DNA of 11,013 nt from positions 1-11,013 of the forward strand of contig CAMHMW010000049.1 in the NCBI GenBank assembly GCA_946186335.1, written 5' to 3'. The notes beneath the pieces are model-generated. The model worked only from the letters and a program-made list of their open reading frames with translations, was not told where the DNA came from and did no database searches. This document shows positions 1 to 6,800 of this stretch, one piece after another (position 1 is the first letter of the stretch; each line of letters opens with the position of its first letter). The position numbers and the translations under genes were made by a program. The stretch is from an uncultured Candidatus Melainabacteria bacterium (GTDB lineage Bacteria > Cyanobacteriota > Vampirovibrionia > Gastranaerophilales > Gastranaerophilaceae).

Positions 1-72
1 TTTGGCTGTAAGTATTGCGGTCTTGTTGTACCAAGAGATAAACTCAAAAATAAAAATATATTTGAGGGGTAA
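1..72 (+). CDS. C-terminal fragment of an unidentified CxxC-containing protein (5' end outside window)
   Basis: Reading frame 1 is open from the first base to a TAA at 70-72 and gives the last 23 residues of a protein, FGCKYCGLVVPRDKLKNKNI followed by FEG. The CKYC pair at the edge of the window could be half of a zinc ribbon or another metal site, but too little is present to name a family. The next gene follows in the same direction after 78 bp and has a perfect Shine-Dalgarno sequence, so the two may be co-transcribed. That this is a real gene end is inferred from the open frame, the sensible composition and the spacing to the downstream gene. Confidence 0.5.
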   Translation, partial: FGCKYCGLVVPRDKLKNKNIFEG

Positions 73-92
73 ATTTTCTATAACGAATCGGG

Positions 93-101
93 TGATATAT
101 T
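93..101 (+). promoter_or_regulatory. Possible extended -10 promoter for the 101-aa Cys-rich gene
   Basis: TGATATATT (TG at 93-94, hexamer TATATT at 96-101) matches an extended -10 element. It lies in the 78-bp gap ahead of the 151 gene. No good -35 hexamer is visible 16-18 bp upstream. It is listed because the same TGATATA core appears at the two divergent promoters near 3760 and 3855. In AT-rich DNA this match could be chance. Confidence 0.25.
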
Positions 102-150
102 TTCTATGAAATTACCGTATGCTTTCTTTGTAGTTTAAAGGAGGTTTATT

Positions 151-456
151 ATGGGAAAAAATCTTGGTGAAGTTATTAATAACATTATGGAGGAAAATGC
201 CTCAGAACGTGTAGTTATTCTGACAAATCATTTATATATTACGGGTGAAATTCACGAATTTCACGATAAGTGTCAAAATTGCCACGAATGTTTAATTGCA
301 CTGAAACACGCTAAAATTGCTAACATTAAAGATTTGAGCAAATGTAATGAAGAAGAATGTGATTGTAACAGTGAAATTTTTGTTGGGTACAGATGGTTTA
401 ATATAAATGTATCAGAAATTGTCGGATTTAGTATATTGACTTCCGATGATGAGTAA
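151..456 (+). CDS. Small cysteine-rich protein of unknown function, possibly with an Sm-like beta-barrel
   Basis: This 101-residue protein is not one I recognise. The start is clear: ATG at 151 is preceded by AAAGGAGGT (137-145), a near-perfect ribosome binding site at 5-bp spacing. Six cysteines lie in two clusters, a CxxCxxC at residues 41-47 and Cys 65, 70 and 72, which looks like a metal-binding (zinc or iron-sulfur) insertion. Residues 21-39 alternate hydrophobic residues and end in a pattern (L24, N26, I30, G32, I34, F37, D39) resembling the Sm1 motif of Sm/LSM/Hfq proteins. Residues 84-97 (FNINVSEIVGFSIL) could form the closing strands. This would be a small barrel with the cysteine segment inserted, which is inference only. 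There is no signal peptide or membrane segment. The gene ends 7 bp before a strong terminator and is convergent with rpsU. Confidence 0.8.
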   Translation: MGKNLGEVINNIMEENASERVVILTNHLYITGEIHEFHDKCQNCHECLIALKHAKIANIKDLSKCNEEECDCNSEIFVGYRWFNINVSEIVGFSILTSDDE

Positions 457-462
457 CTACTA

Positions 463-497
463 AAAAGACCGCTGATTAAAGTAATCAACGGTCTTTT
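463..497. terminator. Bidirectional intrinsic terminator between the Cys-rich gene and rpsU
   Basis: The arms AAAGACCG-C-TGATTA (464-478) and TAATCA-A-CGGTCTTT (482-496) pair with a single C/A mismatch around a 3-nt loop, with one more A-T pair at 463/497. The stem is flanked by an A-run on the left and a T-run on the right, so it can stop transcription in both directions. It lies between the rightward stop at 456 and the leftward rpsU stop at 513, serving both convergent units. Confidence 0.9.
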
Positions 498-512
498 AAT
501 TATTTAATAATC

Positions 513-686
513 TTACACTTTTCTCTTGCGAGCAGCTTCGGATTTGTGTTTTCTTTTAACACTCGGCTTTTCGTATCTTTCACGTTTTTTTACTTCAGAA
601 AGAATACCAGCTTTTTGGATTTTCTTTTTGAAACGTCTTAAAGCGCTTTCGATACTTTCGTTTTCGCCAACTTTAACTTCTGCCAT
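513..686 (-). CDS. rpsU: 30S ribosomal protein S21
   Basis: The minus strand encodes 57 residues beginning MAEVKVGENESIESALRRFK and ending in a very basic tail (KRKHKSEAARKRKV), the classic bS21 signature. The family is usually 57-70 residues, so this is full length. S21 sits on the 30S platform near the anti-Shine-Dalgarno region and assists initiation at structured messages. ATG at 684-686 is preceded by AAAGGTGGTG (696-705), 9 bp upstream. A consensus promoter lies just ahead of it, and the shared hairpin at 463-497 terminates it. It follows the 76-aa coiled-coil gene in the same direction with a gap of about 127 bp, so it may also receive read-through from upstream. Confidence 0.97.
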   Translation of the reverse strand: MAEVKVGENESIESALRRFKKKIQKAGILSEVKKRERYEKPSVKRKHKSEAARKRKV

Positions 687-726
687 TTATATTTTCACCA
701 CCTTTAACAGCTTGTGTTACAAGTGA

Positions 727-755
727 ATTATATAACAAAGGATATAATTTTTCAA
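727..755 (-). promoter_or_regulatory. Sigma-70-type promoter of rpsU
   Basis: Read leftward, TTGAAA (750-755) is followed after exactly 17 bp by TATAAT (727-732). This is a near-consensus housekeeping promoter. Transcription would start near 720, giving a leader of about 35 nt before the rpsU ATG at 686. It is the strongest promoter match in the window, as expected for a ribosomal protein gene. Confidence 0.85.
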
Positions 756-813
756 GTGGTTATTTATTTTGCAGAAAACAGTATTTTATTCAGGGAAAAT
801 GTCAGTGTAAATT

Positions 814-1044
814 TTAGCCTTTAAAATAGTCACAGATAAGCTTTTCACGCTTAGGTAACAGATGCTTGATGCGATTTACGATACTTCTGTTTTGCAAATT
901 ATCAAGTTCTTTTTTTAAAACAGCTTTTTCGATTAACATTCTGTTGTATAAATCCGAACACACTTCGCTCTTATCAATATGTTCTTTTAATTTCGACAGT
1001 TGTATCTCTTTTTCTCTGATAGAACTTTTAAGTTTCTCTTTCAC
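814..1044 (-). CDS. Small basic protein of unknown function, predicted coiled coil
   Basis: This 76-residue protein is not one I recognise. Residues 1-55 have leucine, isoleucine and valine at heptad-like spacing among many Lys and Glu residues (KEIQLSKLKEHIDKSE, then IEKAVLKKELDNL), which suggests an antiparallel helical hairpin or a dimeric coiled coil. The C-terminal 25 residues are basic (VNRIKHLLPKREK). There are two cysteines and no signal peptide or membrane segment. The start is GTG at 1042-1044, with GTGAGG (1055-1060) as the ribosome binding site 10 bp upstream; no in-frame ATG precedes it. It lies between the oxidoreductase gamma subunit and rpsU on the same strand. The opposite-strand frame in this region is hydrophobic low-complexity and looks like a shadow. 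Confidence 0.65.
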   Translation of the reverse strand: MKEKLKSSIREKEIQLSKLKEHIDKSEVCSDLYNRMLIEKAVLKKELDNLQNRSIVNRIKHLLPKREKLICDYFKG

Positions 1045-1064
1045 TTTAATTAAACCTCACATAT

Positions 1065-1095
1065 ATCATATTAAAAGAATAAACTGTCTTGTCAA
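1065..1095 (-). promoter_or_regulatory. Candidate promoter of the 76-aa coiled-coil gene
   Basis: Read leftward, a perfect -35 TTGACA (1090-1095) is followed by either TAATAT (1068-1073, 16-bp spacer) or TATGAT (1065-1070, 19-bp spacer). The start would fall around 1058-1061, which puts the Shine-Dalgarno (1055-1060) at the extreme 5' end of the message. The promoter lies in the gap between the gamma-subunit stop (1127) and the GTG start (1044), so it would uncouple the small gene and rpsU from the metabolic operon. Confidence 0.6.
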
Positions 1096-1126
1096 ATTTT
1101 AAATCAACTTTTTGGGTGATTTTAGC

Positions 1127-1675
1127 TTAAACATGCAATAAATCATACTCATAGCCCAGATTTAATGCTTCAATATTTTTTGGTATTAAATTCTTTCTGT
1201 GGCTGGGAATAACATTATTTAAAGCCGTTTCAAGGGTTTTTAAAGAAATAAGTTTGCTGACTTTTGACAAAATGCCTAATGCAAGTATATTAGACATTTT
1301 TATATTGCCAAGTTTTTCCTGTGCCAGTTTTGTTATGGGTACAAAAATGTAATTTATATCTTCTCTGGTTTTCTTTATGTTTGCAAGGGATGAATTGACG
1401 ATAATTGAACCGCCTTTTCTGACCCATGAGGTATATTTGTCAAAAGATGCCTGATTCAGAACTATTATAAAATCGGCATGTGATTTTTGCACGGCGCTGA
1501 CTTCGGTATCTGACATGACAACCGTACAATTAACTGTTCCTCCTCTCATTTCGGCTCCATAAGAGGGGTACCATGTGACTTTTTTGTCATCTATCATAAA
1601 TCCGTTGGCAAGAACTTCGCCCGCAAGCAGAACTCCCTGTCCGCCAAATCCTGCAATTATAAAATCTTTCTCCAT
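1127..1675 (-). CDS. vorC: 2-oxoacid:ferredoxin oxidoreductase, gamma subunit
   Basis: At 182 residues this has the usual length of a stand-alone gamma chain of the pyruvate/2-oxoacid:ferredoxin oxidoreductase family. Visible signatures are the N-terminal Rossmann-like GFGGQG (residues 9-14) and YGAEMRGG (39-46), both characteristic of the POR gamma domain (PF01558). The subunit belongs to the multimeric enzyme that oxidatively decarboxylates a 2-oxoacid with coenzyme A to an acyl-CoA, CO2 and reduced ferredoxin in the cytoplasm. ATG at 1673-1675 has AAAGGTG (1681-1687) just upstream. It follows the beta gene by 14 bp and is the last gene of the four-gene set. The symbol rests on the VorB-like alpha chain; a 2-oxoglutarate (kor) or broad-specificity enzyme cannot be excluded. 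Confidence 0.93.
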   Translation of the reverse strand: MEKDFIIAGFGGQGVLLAGEVLANGFMIDDKKVTWYPSYGAEMRGGTVNCTVVMSDTEVSAVQKSHADFIIVLNQASFDKYTSWVRKGGSIIVNSSLANIKKTREDINYIFVPITKLAQEKLGNIKMSNILALGILSKVSKLISLKTLETALNNVIPSHRKNLIPKNIEALNLGYEYDLLHV

Positions 1676-1689
1676 TTTTACACCTTTAA

Positions 1690-2439
1690 TTATTTTTCTG
1701 TAACATCTTTATAGATACCCGGAACGAATATCTTCATCATTTCGTTGCGGACACGTTCATGTGCGGCTTCCGGTGACATCTTCCAGTTTGTAGGACAACC
1801 TGAAAGAAATTCAACAAAACCAAGCCCCAAGCCCTTAATCTGAACTTCAAAGGCTTTTTTAACGGCTTGTTTTGCTTTTTTGATATTTGCAACAGAATCC
1901 AGCGAAACTCTTGCGCTGAACGCTGTTCCGTCACATTGTGCAATATGCTCCGCAATTTTTATCGGGTAGCCGTAATACTCAATATTTCTTCCTGTCGGAG
2001 AGGTTGTTGTAATCTGTCCGAGCATTGTTGTCGGTCCCAGTTGTCCCCCTGTCATGCCGAAGGTTGTGTTATTAATGCAGAAAGAAGTGAAGTTTTCCCC
2101 TCTTAATGCTGCGTGCATGCTTTCGGCAAGACCTATTGAGGCAAAATCTCCGTCGCCTTGGTATGAAAAAACATACTTATCGGGTTTTGCTCTTTTTATC
2201 CCCGTTGCAACAGCCATAGCACGTCCGTGCGGCGCTTCAAGAGAATCAACATTTATAAAATCATATAAAGTTACTCCGCATCCGATACCTATAGCGGATA
2301 TTGTATTTTCTCTGATGCCGAGTTCGTCAATAACTTCTGCTATCAGTCTGATTGCAATGCCGTGGTCGCAGCCCGGACAAAAAGTATATTTTGCATCCTT
2401 TTTTATTGAATCGGGAATTTTAAAAACTTGTGTTGCCAT
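1690..2439 (-). CDS. vorA: 2-oxoacid:ferredoxin oxidoreductase, beta subunit (thiamine diphosphate and [4Fe-4S] binding)
   Basis: This 249-residue protein matches the TPP-binding beta chain of the family. Four cysteines are placed as expected for the single [4Fe-4S] cluster: C21 and C24 (CPGCDHG), C54 (GIGCG) and C215 (SGCPTNW). HGR is at 71-73. The Mg-TPP motif starts at GDGD (95-98) and closes with NN (123-124), followed by GMTGGQ (128-133). Clostridial and archaeal VorA/KorB proteins share this arrangement. Its ATG (2437-2439) overlaps the alpha stop codon by one base (TAATG), and GAGGAG (2448-2453) serves as ribosome binding site, so translation is coupled to alpha. Substrate choice between branched-chain 2-oxoacids and 2-oxoglutarate cannot be decided by eye. 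Confidence 0.95.
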   Translation of the reverse strand: MATQVFKIPDSIKKDAKYTFCPGCDHGIAIRLIAEVIDELGIRENTISAIGIGCGVTLYDFINVDSLEAPHGRAMAVATGIKRAKPDKYVFSYQGDGDFASIGLAESMHAALRGENFTSFCINNTTFGMTGGQLGPTTMLGQITTTSPTGRNIEYYGYPIKIAEHIAQCDGTAFSARVSLDSVANIKKAKQAVKKAFEVQIKGLGLGFVEFLSGCPTNWKMSPEAAHERVRNEMMKIFVPGIYKDVTEK

Positions 2440-3506
2440 TATATTAACTCCTCAATTTGCGATACTATGACCTCTGGGTCGGGAGGTGCGCCGACACCTT
2501 TTCTGATTAGTTTGACCGGAACTTTTCCGTTAACTGCCAGTCTGACATCATCCACCATTTGTCCCATATTAACCTCAACAGAAATAAACATTTTTGTTTT
2601 GTCAGCCAGTTCGTTTAAACGTTTTGACGGGAAAGGATAAAGGGTTATCGGTCTGAAAATTCCGACTTTCAAACCTTTCTCACGGCAAATCTTTGCGGCA
2701 GTTTTAACATTTCTTGATGTTGAACCGAAACTTACAAGAATTACATCGGCATCTTCCGTTCCGATTTCTTCCCATTCGGTTTCGTTTTCTTCTATTGTTT
2801 TATATTTATCAAATAATTTTTCAAGATATATGCACTGGTCATCCGCAATCGGAGCATAAGAACGAATAATTCTTGCATCACGCCCTTTTGCGCCGGATAA
2901 AGCCCATCCGCTGTTATCAATTTCCGGATACGGATACGGTTTAAATTCAACCGGTTCCATCATTTGTCCTAAAAGTCCGTCAGCCAGTAATACGGTCGGA
3001 TTTTTATATTTGTGTGCGAGATAAAATGCTTTATAGGTTAAATCTGCACATTCCTGAACGGTTGAGGGTGCCAAAACTATAAGTCTGTAATCTCCGTTAC
3101 CGCCCCCTCTGGTTGTCTGAAAATAATCTCCCTGTGAAGGGTAGATATTACCTAAACCGGGACCGCCGCGCATTACACTGACCAACACAACAGGTAACTG
3201 ATCAGAGGTTGCATAGGATAATCCTTCCTGCATGAGTGATACCGCACAGGATGAAGAAGATGTCATTGCCTTAACGCCTGTTGCGCATGCTCCTATTGTC
3301 ATATTTATTGCGGCAAGTTCGCTTTCAGCAGAAACATATCCTCTGCCAAGCTCCTGCATTTTCCCGCTCATAAATTCACCGATTTCACTCTGCGGTGTAA
3401 TCGGATATCCGAAATAACACTGGCAACCTGCCAATACTGCTGCATTTGCAATAGCATAGTTGCCTTTCATCAATATCTTTTTATCGGTTATACATTCCGT
3501 AACCAT
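2439..3506 (-). CDS. vorB: 2-oxoacid:ferredoxin oxidoreductase, alpha subunit (VorB-like)
   Basis: From the chosen start the protein has 355 residues, the normal size for the VorB/KorA alpha chain. Landmarks are LMKGN (12-16), the pyrimidine-domain motif GYPITPQSE (33-41), SAESELAAINM (59-69), MTSSSS (81-86), MQEGLSY (92-98) and VMRGGPGLGNIYPSQGDYFQ (111-130), followed by the GGGNGDY segment. This block closely resembles proteins annotated as 3-methyl-2-oxobutanoate dehydrogenase subunit VorB, hence the symbol. The start is ATG at 3504-3506 (MVTECITDKK): GAGGG (3514-3518) lies 7 bp upstream, inside the last codons of the ferredoxin gene. The open frame continues to 3596, but that extension would be antisense-free overlap with the ferredoxin gene and lacks family similarity. 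The alpha stop overlaps the beta start. Confidence 0.95.
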   Translation of the reverse strand: MVTECITDKKILMKGNYAIANAAVLAGCQCYFGYPITPQSEIGEFMSGKMQELGRGYVSAESELAAINMTIGACATGVKAMTSSSSCAVSLMQEGLSYATSDQLPVVLVSVMRGGPGLGNIYPSQGDYFQTTRGGGNGDYRLIVLAPSTVQECADLTYKAFYLAHKYKNPTVLLADGLLGQMMEPVEFKPYPYPEIDNSGWALSGAKGRDARIIRSYAPIADDQCIYLEKLFDKYKTIEENETEWEEIGTEDADVILVSFGSTSRNVKTAAKICREKGLKVGIFRPITLYPFPSKRLNELADKTKMFISVEVNMGQMVDDVRLAVNGKVPVKLIRKGVGAPPDPEVIVSQIEELI

Positions 3507-3510
3507 ATTT

Positions 3511-3723
3511 CTACCCTCTATATACTTCTGTGATTGCCAAATCGGGACATCTGGTTGCACACATTGCACATCCCAGGCATTCTCCGTTTTTATCACAAAA
3601 TTCTACTACTTTGCTTCCCAGTTTGTTTGTTTCTTCCGAAATTTTTATAAGATTTTTCGGGCATTCTTTGATGCACAGATAACAAGCTTTACATCTGGTT
3701 TTGTCTATTACTATGTGACTCAT
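3511..3723 (-). CDS. vorD: Ferredoxin-type delta subunit of the 2-oxoacid:ferredoxin oxidoreductase
   Basis: This 70-residue protein has two complete CxxCxxCxxxCP motifs, Cys 11/14/17/21 and Cys 49/52/55/59, each predicted to hold one [4Fe-4S] cluster. It would carry electrons from the TPP/cluster site of the beta chain to external ferredoxin. The start is ATG at 3721-3723 (MSHIVIDKTR), with AAGGG (3730-3734) and AGGAG (3735-3739) upstream; the frame could open eight codons earlier at 3747, but that would place the Shine-Dalgarno inside the gene. It is the first gene of the operon, 4 bp ahead of the alpha start, and is served by the leftward promoter in the divergent intergenic region. Confidence 0.95.
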   Translation of the reverse strand: MSHIVIDKTRCKACYLCIKECPKNLIKISEETNKLGSKVVEFCDKNGECLGCAMCATRCPDLAITEVYRG

Positions 3724-3756
3724 TATATTCCCTTCTCCTGTGAACAACTCAATTCA

Positions 3757-3765
3757 AGTATATCA
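3757..3765 (-). promoter_or_regulatory. Extended -10 promoter of the oxidoreductase operon
   Basis: Read leftward, TGATATACT (TG at 3764-3765, hexamer TATACT at 3757-3762) is an extended -10 element. No convincing -35 is present at 17 bp, which extended -10 promoters tolerate. The start would be near 3750, leaving a leader of about 27 nt with the Shine-Dalgarno at 3730-3739. There is no other comparable match between the ferredoxin start and the divergent gene. Confidence 0.55.
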
Positions 3766-3807
3766 CTAACAATATTTTTTACTACTCAAATCTTAACATT
3801 TGTAATA

Positions 3808-3828
3808 AATTTACCGTTACGAATTTAC
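3808..3828. repeat. Short direct repeat AATTTAC x2 in the divergent intergenic region, possible operator
   Basis: AATTTAC occurs at 3808-3814 and again at 3822-3828, offset by 14 bp, and a related AAATTTC follows at 3831-3837. The repeats lie between the two divergent -10 elements, immediately upstream of the rightward one. A regulator binding here could affect both operons. The motif is short and AT-rich, so chance is a real alternative. Confidence 0.25.
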
Positions 3829-3851
3829 TTAAATTTCTATGCTTGCTATTA

Positions 3852-3860
3852 TGATATAGT
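3852..3860 (+). promoter_or_regulatory. Extended -10 promoter of the giant coiled-coil gene
   Basis: TGATATAGT (TG at 3852-3853, hexamer TATAGT at 3855-3860) lies 25 bp before the ATG at 3886. The leader would be about 19 nt and includes the AAGGATAGG ribosome binding site. The -35 region is poor (AATTTC at 17-bp spacing). The element shares the seven-base core TGATATA with the leftward promoter at 3757-3765. Confidence 0.5.
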
Positions 3861-3885
3861 AGGGATATTTTTTAAGGATAGGACA

Positions 3886-6800
3886 ATGGCTCAAGAATTG
3901 GAAAAAATATTAGAACTTTTGAGGGAGATAAGAAGAACCAACACTGCTAATGATGAAAGTCTAAACAGGCTGCTGACAGGTATAAGCAATAAAGTGGATT
4001 CGGTTGAGAGAAATGCTGTTTCTGCCGATTTGATAAAAACATATTTGCAGGATATTACCAATTCGCTGGACAACAAGTACAGAACGACATCCGAAAAGTT
4101 TACCGATATAGAACAGGCGCTGAGAACTATATATAACACTCAGGATGATCATGTAAAAACTCAGGACATGCGCCAACTGTTTGATATTTTTTCTGAAAAT
4201 CTTAACAATTTCTACGTTGAAGTCAGACAGCAAAAAGCATTAACTACTGCCATTGAATCAAAATTATCAGGCATGAGCTCTGATACCGCAGATAAAGAAG
4301 AAATTATCAGAACAATATCCCTTATAAGAACTGATTTTGAAAAACTAAATCAGGCATACAAAAATTCAATAGATGAATTGAGTACTGATTTAAAAGCAAT
4401 TACCACAAATATTCTTAGCATAGACCAGTCGGAAATTAACAAAGAAATTCGCAAACAGGTTGATGAGATGTATGATGCGGTTTCTGAGGTTATTTCTTTT
4501 CTGAAATCTATCGACAGGCATGAAACAAGCCTTGAAAATATTCTTATGAACACGGCAAGTGCCGAAAGTTTAAAACTAACTCAGGTTGCTGTTGATTCAA
4601 TAATTCATAAAACTACCGAAATTTCGGATAAGTTGGAGGAATTGTATGATGCAAACGCAAGTAAAGACGAGTTTTCGAAACTTGCGAATAAAGTTGAAAA
4701 CCTTACCGAAAACGCTGATGATGTAAAACAGGCGCTTGTCGGAATTACAAAAAATATTGATTCTTTACCTGATACCTCCGTTCTGGAAGATTCTTTACAG
4801 AATGTTTATAACAAGATTAAAGAAATTCAGGAAGATTTATTGGCAACTCACGTAAAGGGAGATGTGCGTGAATTGGAAGCACAAATAAGTTCTTTTGCTG
4901 GTGAACTGTTAACTGCCAAAAATATAATAATGGACGTTAACGATGTTTTGACGAATAAACTTATGAGAGCAGTTGAGGAAATTTCGTTTGAGCAGGAAAG
5001 TTATGATATTAAAAATGAAGTGTCTAAAATGCTTTCAATGCTTCCTCAAAAGGATGATGTTGACAAACTCCTTGAAAATGATGAGTTAAACAAGAAAAAT
5101 ATCCGCTCACTTATGGATAAAGTTGATGATGTCGCAGATATCCTTGATACATTGCCAAAACAGGTTGATATTGAAGATTTAAACAATAATCAATTAAGTC
5201 TTGTAGAGAATTTGCAGGGTGTTGCAAGCAAAGAAGATGTTGAAGCACTATCCGAAAAGGCAGATGATATTGAAGAAATGATTGATAAACTCAACTTTGA
5301 TGATGAGTTTGCAAATCTTTACAACAAATCAACATCTATCGAAAAGTGGCTTACTGATTCAAAGATTAAGGAAAAGGCTGAGCAAAAAGAAGTCCTGAAC
5401 ATCTTAAAAACAACCGAGGAAATTGTTAACAACATTGAAGAACTTTCAAAAAATGTTGACGTTAAAAAGGTAAACAGAACTGTTGCAGAAGTTTATCAGC
5501 TTATTGAAGATTTGAAAAACGACTTTATAAATACGGCAGAAATGCACAATGATTCCGTTATTGTTCATCTGTCCGAATTACAAAAATCTATTGAATATGT
5601 TTTAACGGGGGAAGAATTTGAAAACTTCGTTCAGGATTTAAAAACATTTGTTGACAAAGTTGTCGAAGATATTAATACAACAAATAATAACTATGATGAA
5701 ATTCACAGTTATCAGAAATCAATATTAAATAAGATTGCAGAGATAAATGTTTCCGCAATTGAAGATGCTATTAAAAATGCGGTTACACCGATTGATGAAA
5801 AGCTGACTTCTTTATCCGAATATATTACCAAGATGAATATTTCAGACCCTGAATCAGTAAAATCAGAAATTCAGGAAATTAAAGAAATTCTTGCTAATAA
5901 AAAATCAAATATATCGGATATTGAAAATTTGCAGGATGAAGCGGTTAATAAAATTGAGGGTTATCTGAGTGAAATAAAAGTTCTTCTCGATACTGCGGGC
6001 AAGTCATCAAATGATGAAATTGCTTTCAAGATTGCGGGTATTGAAGAAATTATTAACGGTTATCATTCCGTAAACGAAAGTAACCTGACAAATATTATTC
6101 TAAAACTGGATGATATTCGTTATCTGGTCGATGAAATGCAATCAGCGCGTAAAAAAGATTTGAGAACTGCTGTGTCAGAAATAAATGTAACCGCAAATTC
6201 TCTAAAAGAATTGATTGAATCTTTTAATAAAGTCCCAACATCAAACGGTGCGGTTGCAGGGTTTGTTTCCGATAATCTGGGGGATATCAGTAATTCTCTT
6301 GAACAATTGAGTGCAAGTGTTGAATCAAATATTCAGGCTGGTTTTGCATACAGTTCGGAATTGCTTGAAGAAAAAACCTCTGTACTTCTTGATTTTATTA
6401 AAGATACAAAGCATGACAGTAATGATTCTTCGGATATGTACGAAAGACTTGCTATTGCGGATGATAAACTGTCTGATATTCAGCAGACTCTCCAGTGGGT
6501 TAATTCCGATTTAATAAACCATGCAAATAACCAGTCGGAAATGCTTCTGAAAGAGTTAATTCCCCTAAAAGATATGTTGCAGGAACTTTTCAACTCAACT
6601 AAGGACAAAAAAGATGAAAAACTGCAGAAGGCTTTTGAAGAATTGCATGATGCAGTTGCGGATGATTTGGAAGAAGTAACCAAATATTCAAAGTCAACAT
6701 TTGACAAGTTGGAAGATACTTATTTGAGTGTTTGTGATGCTCTGGCATCAACCGAAAATAATCTGCGAGACTTTTTCCTCGGGGATATCGATTCTGTCAT

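Noticed and set aside
526..726. Rightward 66-codon open frame opposite rpsU
   Set aside because: It is the complementary shadow of the clear S21 gene and has no ribosome binding site.
1100..1123. Hairpin AAATCA...TGATTT after the gamma-subunit stop, as a terminator
   Set aside because: The stem has only six A/T-rich pairs, the loop is about 10 nt, and no clean U-tract follows in the leftward direction. It is too weak to call.
3507..3596. A 30-residue N-terminal extension of the alpha subunit
   Set aside because: It would overlap the ferredoxin gene in another frame. The ATG at 3504-3506 has a good ribosome binding site and gives the normal family length.
3460..3885. A 142-codon upstream extension of the giant open frame
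   Set aside because: It runs antisense through the ferredoxin and alpha-subunit starts, has an unrelated hydrophobic, Phe-rich composition and no ribosome binding site. ATG 3886 has a promoter and a Shine-Dalgarno sequence.
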